Source: Halobacteriales archaeon (GTDB taxonomy: Archaea; Halobacteriota; Halobacteria; Halobacteriales; Hikarchaeaceae). From it: DNA of 5,698 nucleotides. Shown in pieces: positions 5,050 to 5,698 of this stretch. Position 1 is the first letter of the stretch. Every line of letters begins with the position of its first letter. Below the pieces are notes generated by a model, which saw nothing but the letters and a program-made list of their open reading frames with translations, ran no database searches and was not told the origin of the DNA. Made by a program: the position numbers and the translations under genes. The stretch covers positions 1-5,698 of the forward strand of contig JAPYRM010000060.1 of the NCBI GenBank assembly GCA_029941175.1, in the 5' to 3' direction.

Positions 5050-5698
5050 TTAACTTGACACCATTTCTCTAACGGTACGTCTAACCGCGTCTTCACTTTC
5101 AAGTTCGGGACCCCATCCTAATGATACTAATTTTTCGATCGATAAACTCATTCGGGGAACATCTCCTATCCATCCTCTATCTGAAGACGTGTAGGTTATC
5201 TTTGGAGACAATCCCATCTGATTAGAAACTATTTCTGCTATTTCTCTAACAGAAATTGTAGTCTTTGTGCCAATATTGTACACATTCGTAGGCTCAGATG
5301 TCATTTCAACTATCCAACACATCGCCTCTATGCAATCTTCAATGTATATGTACGATTTCTCTTGATGTCCATTTCCCAACACGTGAAGCAACTCTGGATC
5401 TTTCTTTAATTTTTCAATAAAATCAGGTATCACTGCTCCCTTCTGCAAGCGTGGTCCGACAACATTTGCTAACCGAAATGTCCACGTAGTGTAATCAAAC
5501 CCATATGCATATGCGGACACAAGTGCTTCTGAGGCAAGCTTCGATGCCCCGTATACACTGATTGGTTCTAGGGGCGTATAGCTCTCAGAAGTCGGACAGT
5601 CCGCTTCTCCATAAACGGTAGATGAAGATGCAAATGCGATGTTGGTGACCCCTACGTCTTTCATACGAGATACTATATTCGATGTCATCCTATTATTC
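5050..5698 (-). CDS. NAD-dependent sugar-nucleotide epimerase/dehydratase (extended SDR), N-terminus outside window
   Basis: This is a partial extended short-chain dehydrogenase/reductase acting on nucleotide sugars, most likely a GalE-like 4-epimerase. Residues are numbered from the Met at 5688, which is probably internal: the frame stays open to the window edge with NNR before it, as in the family's N-n..gt.n.l helix. Visible landmarks are FASSSTVYGE (19-28) with the catalytic Ser/Thr, the YxxxK pair Y46 and K50 in SVYGASK, RLANVVGPR (72-80) and the substrate-binding part KSYIYIEDCIEAM (111-123), ending in VRRTVREMVSS. The missing part, about 90-100 residues, should contain the Rossmann GxxGxxG that binds NAD. 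Exact substrate cannot be told. It may supply an activated sugar to the neighbouring glycosyltransferases, although they lie on the opposite strand. Its TAA is 2 nt before the DUF2797-like GTG start. Confidence 0.9.
   Translation of the reverse strand, partial: NNRMTSNIVSRMKDVGVTNIAFASSSTVYGEADCPTSESYTPLEPISVYGASKLASEALVSAYAYGFDYTTWTFRLANVVGPRLQKGAVIPDFIEKLKKDPELLHVLGNGHQEKSYIYIEDCIEAMCWIVEMTSEPTNVYNIGTKTTISVREIAEIVSNQMGLSPKITYTSSDRGWIGDVPRMSLSIEKLVSLGWGPELESEDAVRRTVREMVSS

Noticed and set aside
1..5698. CRISPR array, insertion sequence, phage or defence system, tRNA gene
   Set aside because: I saw no regularly spaced repeats, transposase or integrase motifs, terminal inverted repeats or tRNA cloverleaf on either strand.

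Overview
This 5.7 kb window looks archaeal, most likely euryarchaeal. It carries an SRP RNA of the archaeal/eukaryotic type (both helix 6 and helix 8 present), the archaeal RNase P protein Rnp4/Rpp21, and a ThiI without a rhodanese domain. Genes are tightly packed with ATGA overlaps and TTG/GTG starts. A marine Thermoplasmata-like lineage (such as Poseidoniales) is possible, but I cannot establish it from this sequence.

Layout. (1) Bases 1-292, + strand: signal recognition particle RNA, probably missing a few 5' bases. (2) Bases 317-2011, - strand: a three-gene operon, thiI - rnp4 - YhbY-like RNA-binding protein, with a 1-nt gap and then a 4-nt overlap; it converges on the SRP RNA. (3) Bases 2012-2102: a 91-bp divergent promoter region with two AT-rich candidate TATA elements. 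(4) Bases 2103-4234, + strand: two GT4-type (GT-B) glycosyltransferases overlapping by 4 nt. (5) Bases 4241-5698, - strand: a sugar-nucleotide epimerase/dehydratase-type SDR (N-terminus outside the window) followed 2 nt later by a Cys-rich DUF2797-like protein. The two convergent units end 6 nt apart, inside a small inverted repeat that contains both stop codons.

How the genes fit together. The left half is RNA metabolism: protein targeting RNA, tRNA 5' maturation, tRNA 4-thiouridylation and a ribosome/RNA-binding KH-like protein. The right half looks like glycan or glycolipid synthesis: an epimerase that could supply an activated sugar and two glycosyltransferases that could add sugars in sequence. 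The glycosyltransferase pair differs from its neighbours in coding-strand composition: it is pyrimidine-rich where they are strongly purine-rich, which suggests a separate origin. No mobile element, CRISPR array or tRNA was seen. The points most worth checking are the glycosyltransferase pair (possible two-step glycolipid synthesis and possible transfer), the GIY-YIG-like core in the DUF2797 protein, the unusual cysteine spacing in Rnp4, and the lack of a CxxC pair in ThiI.
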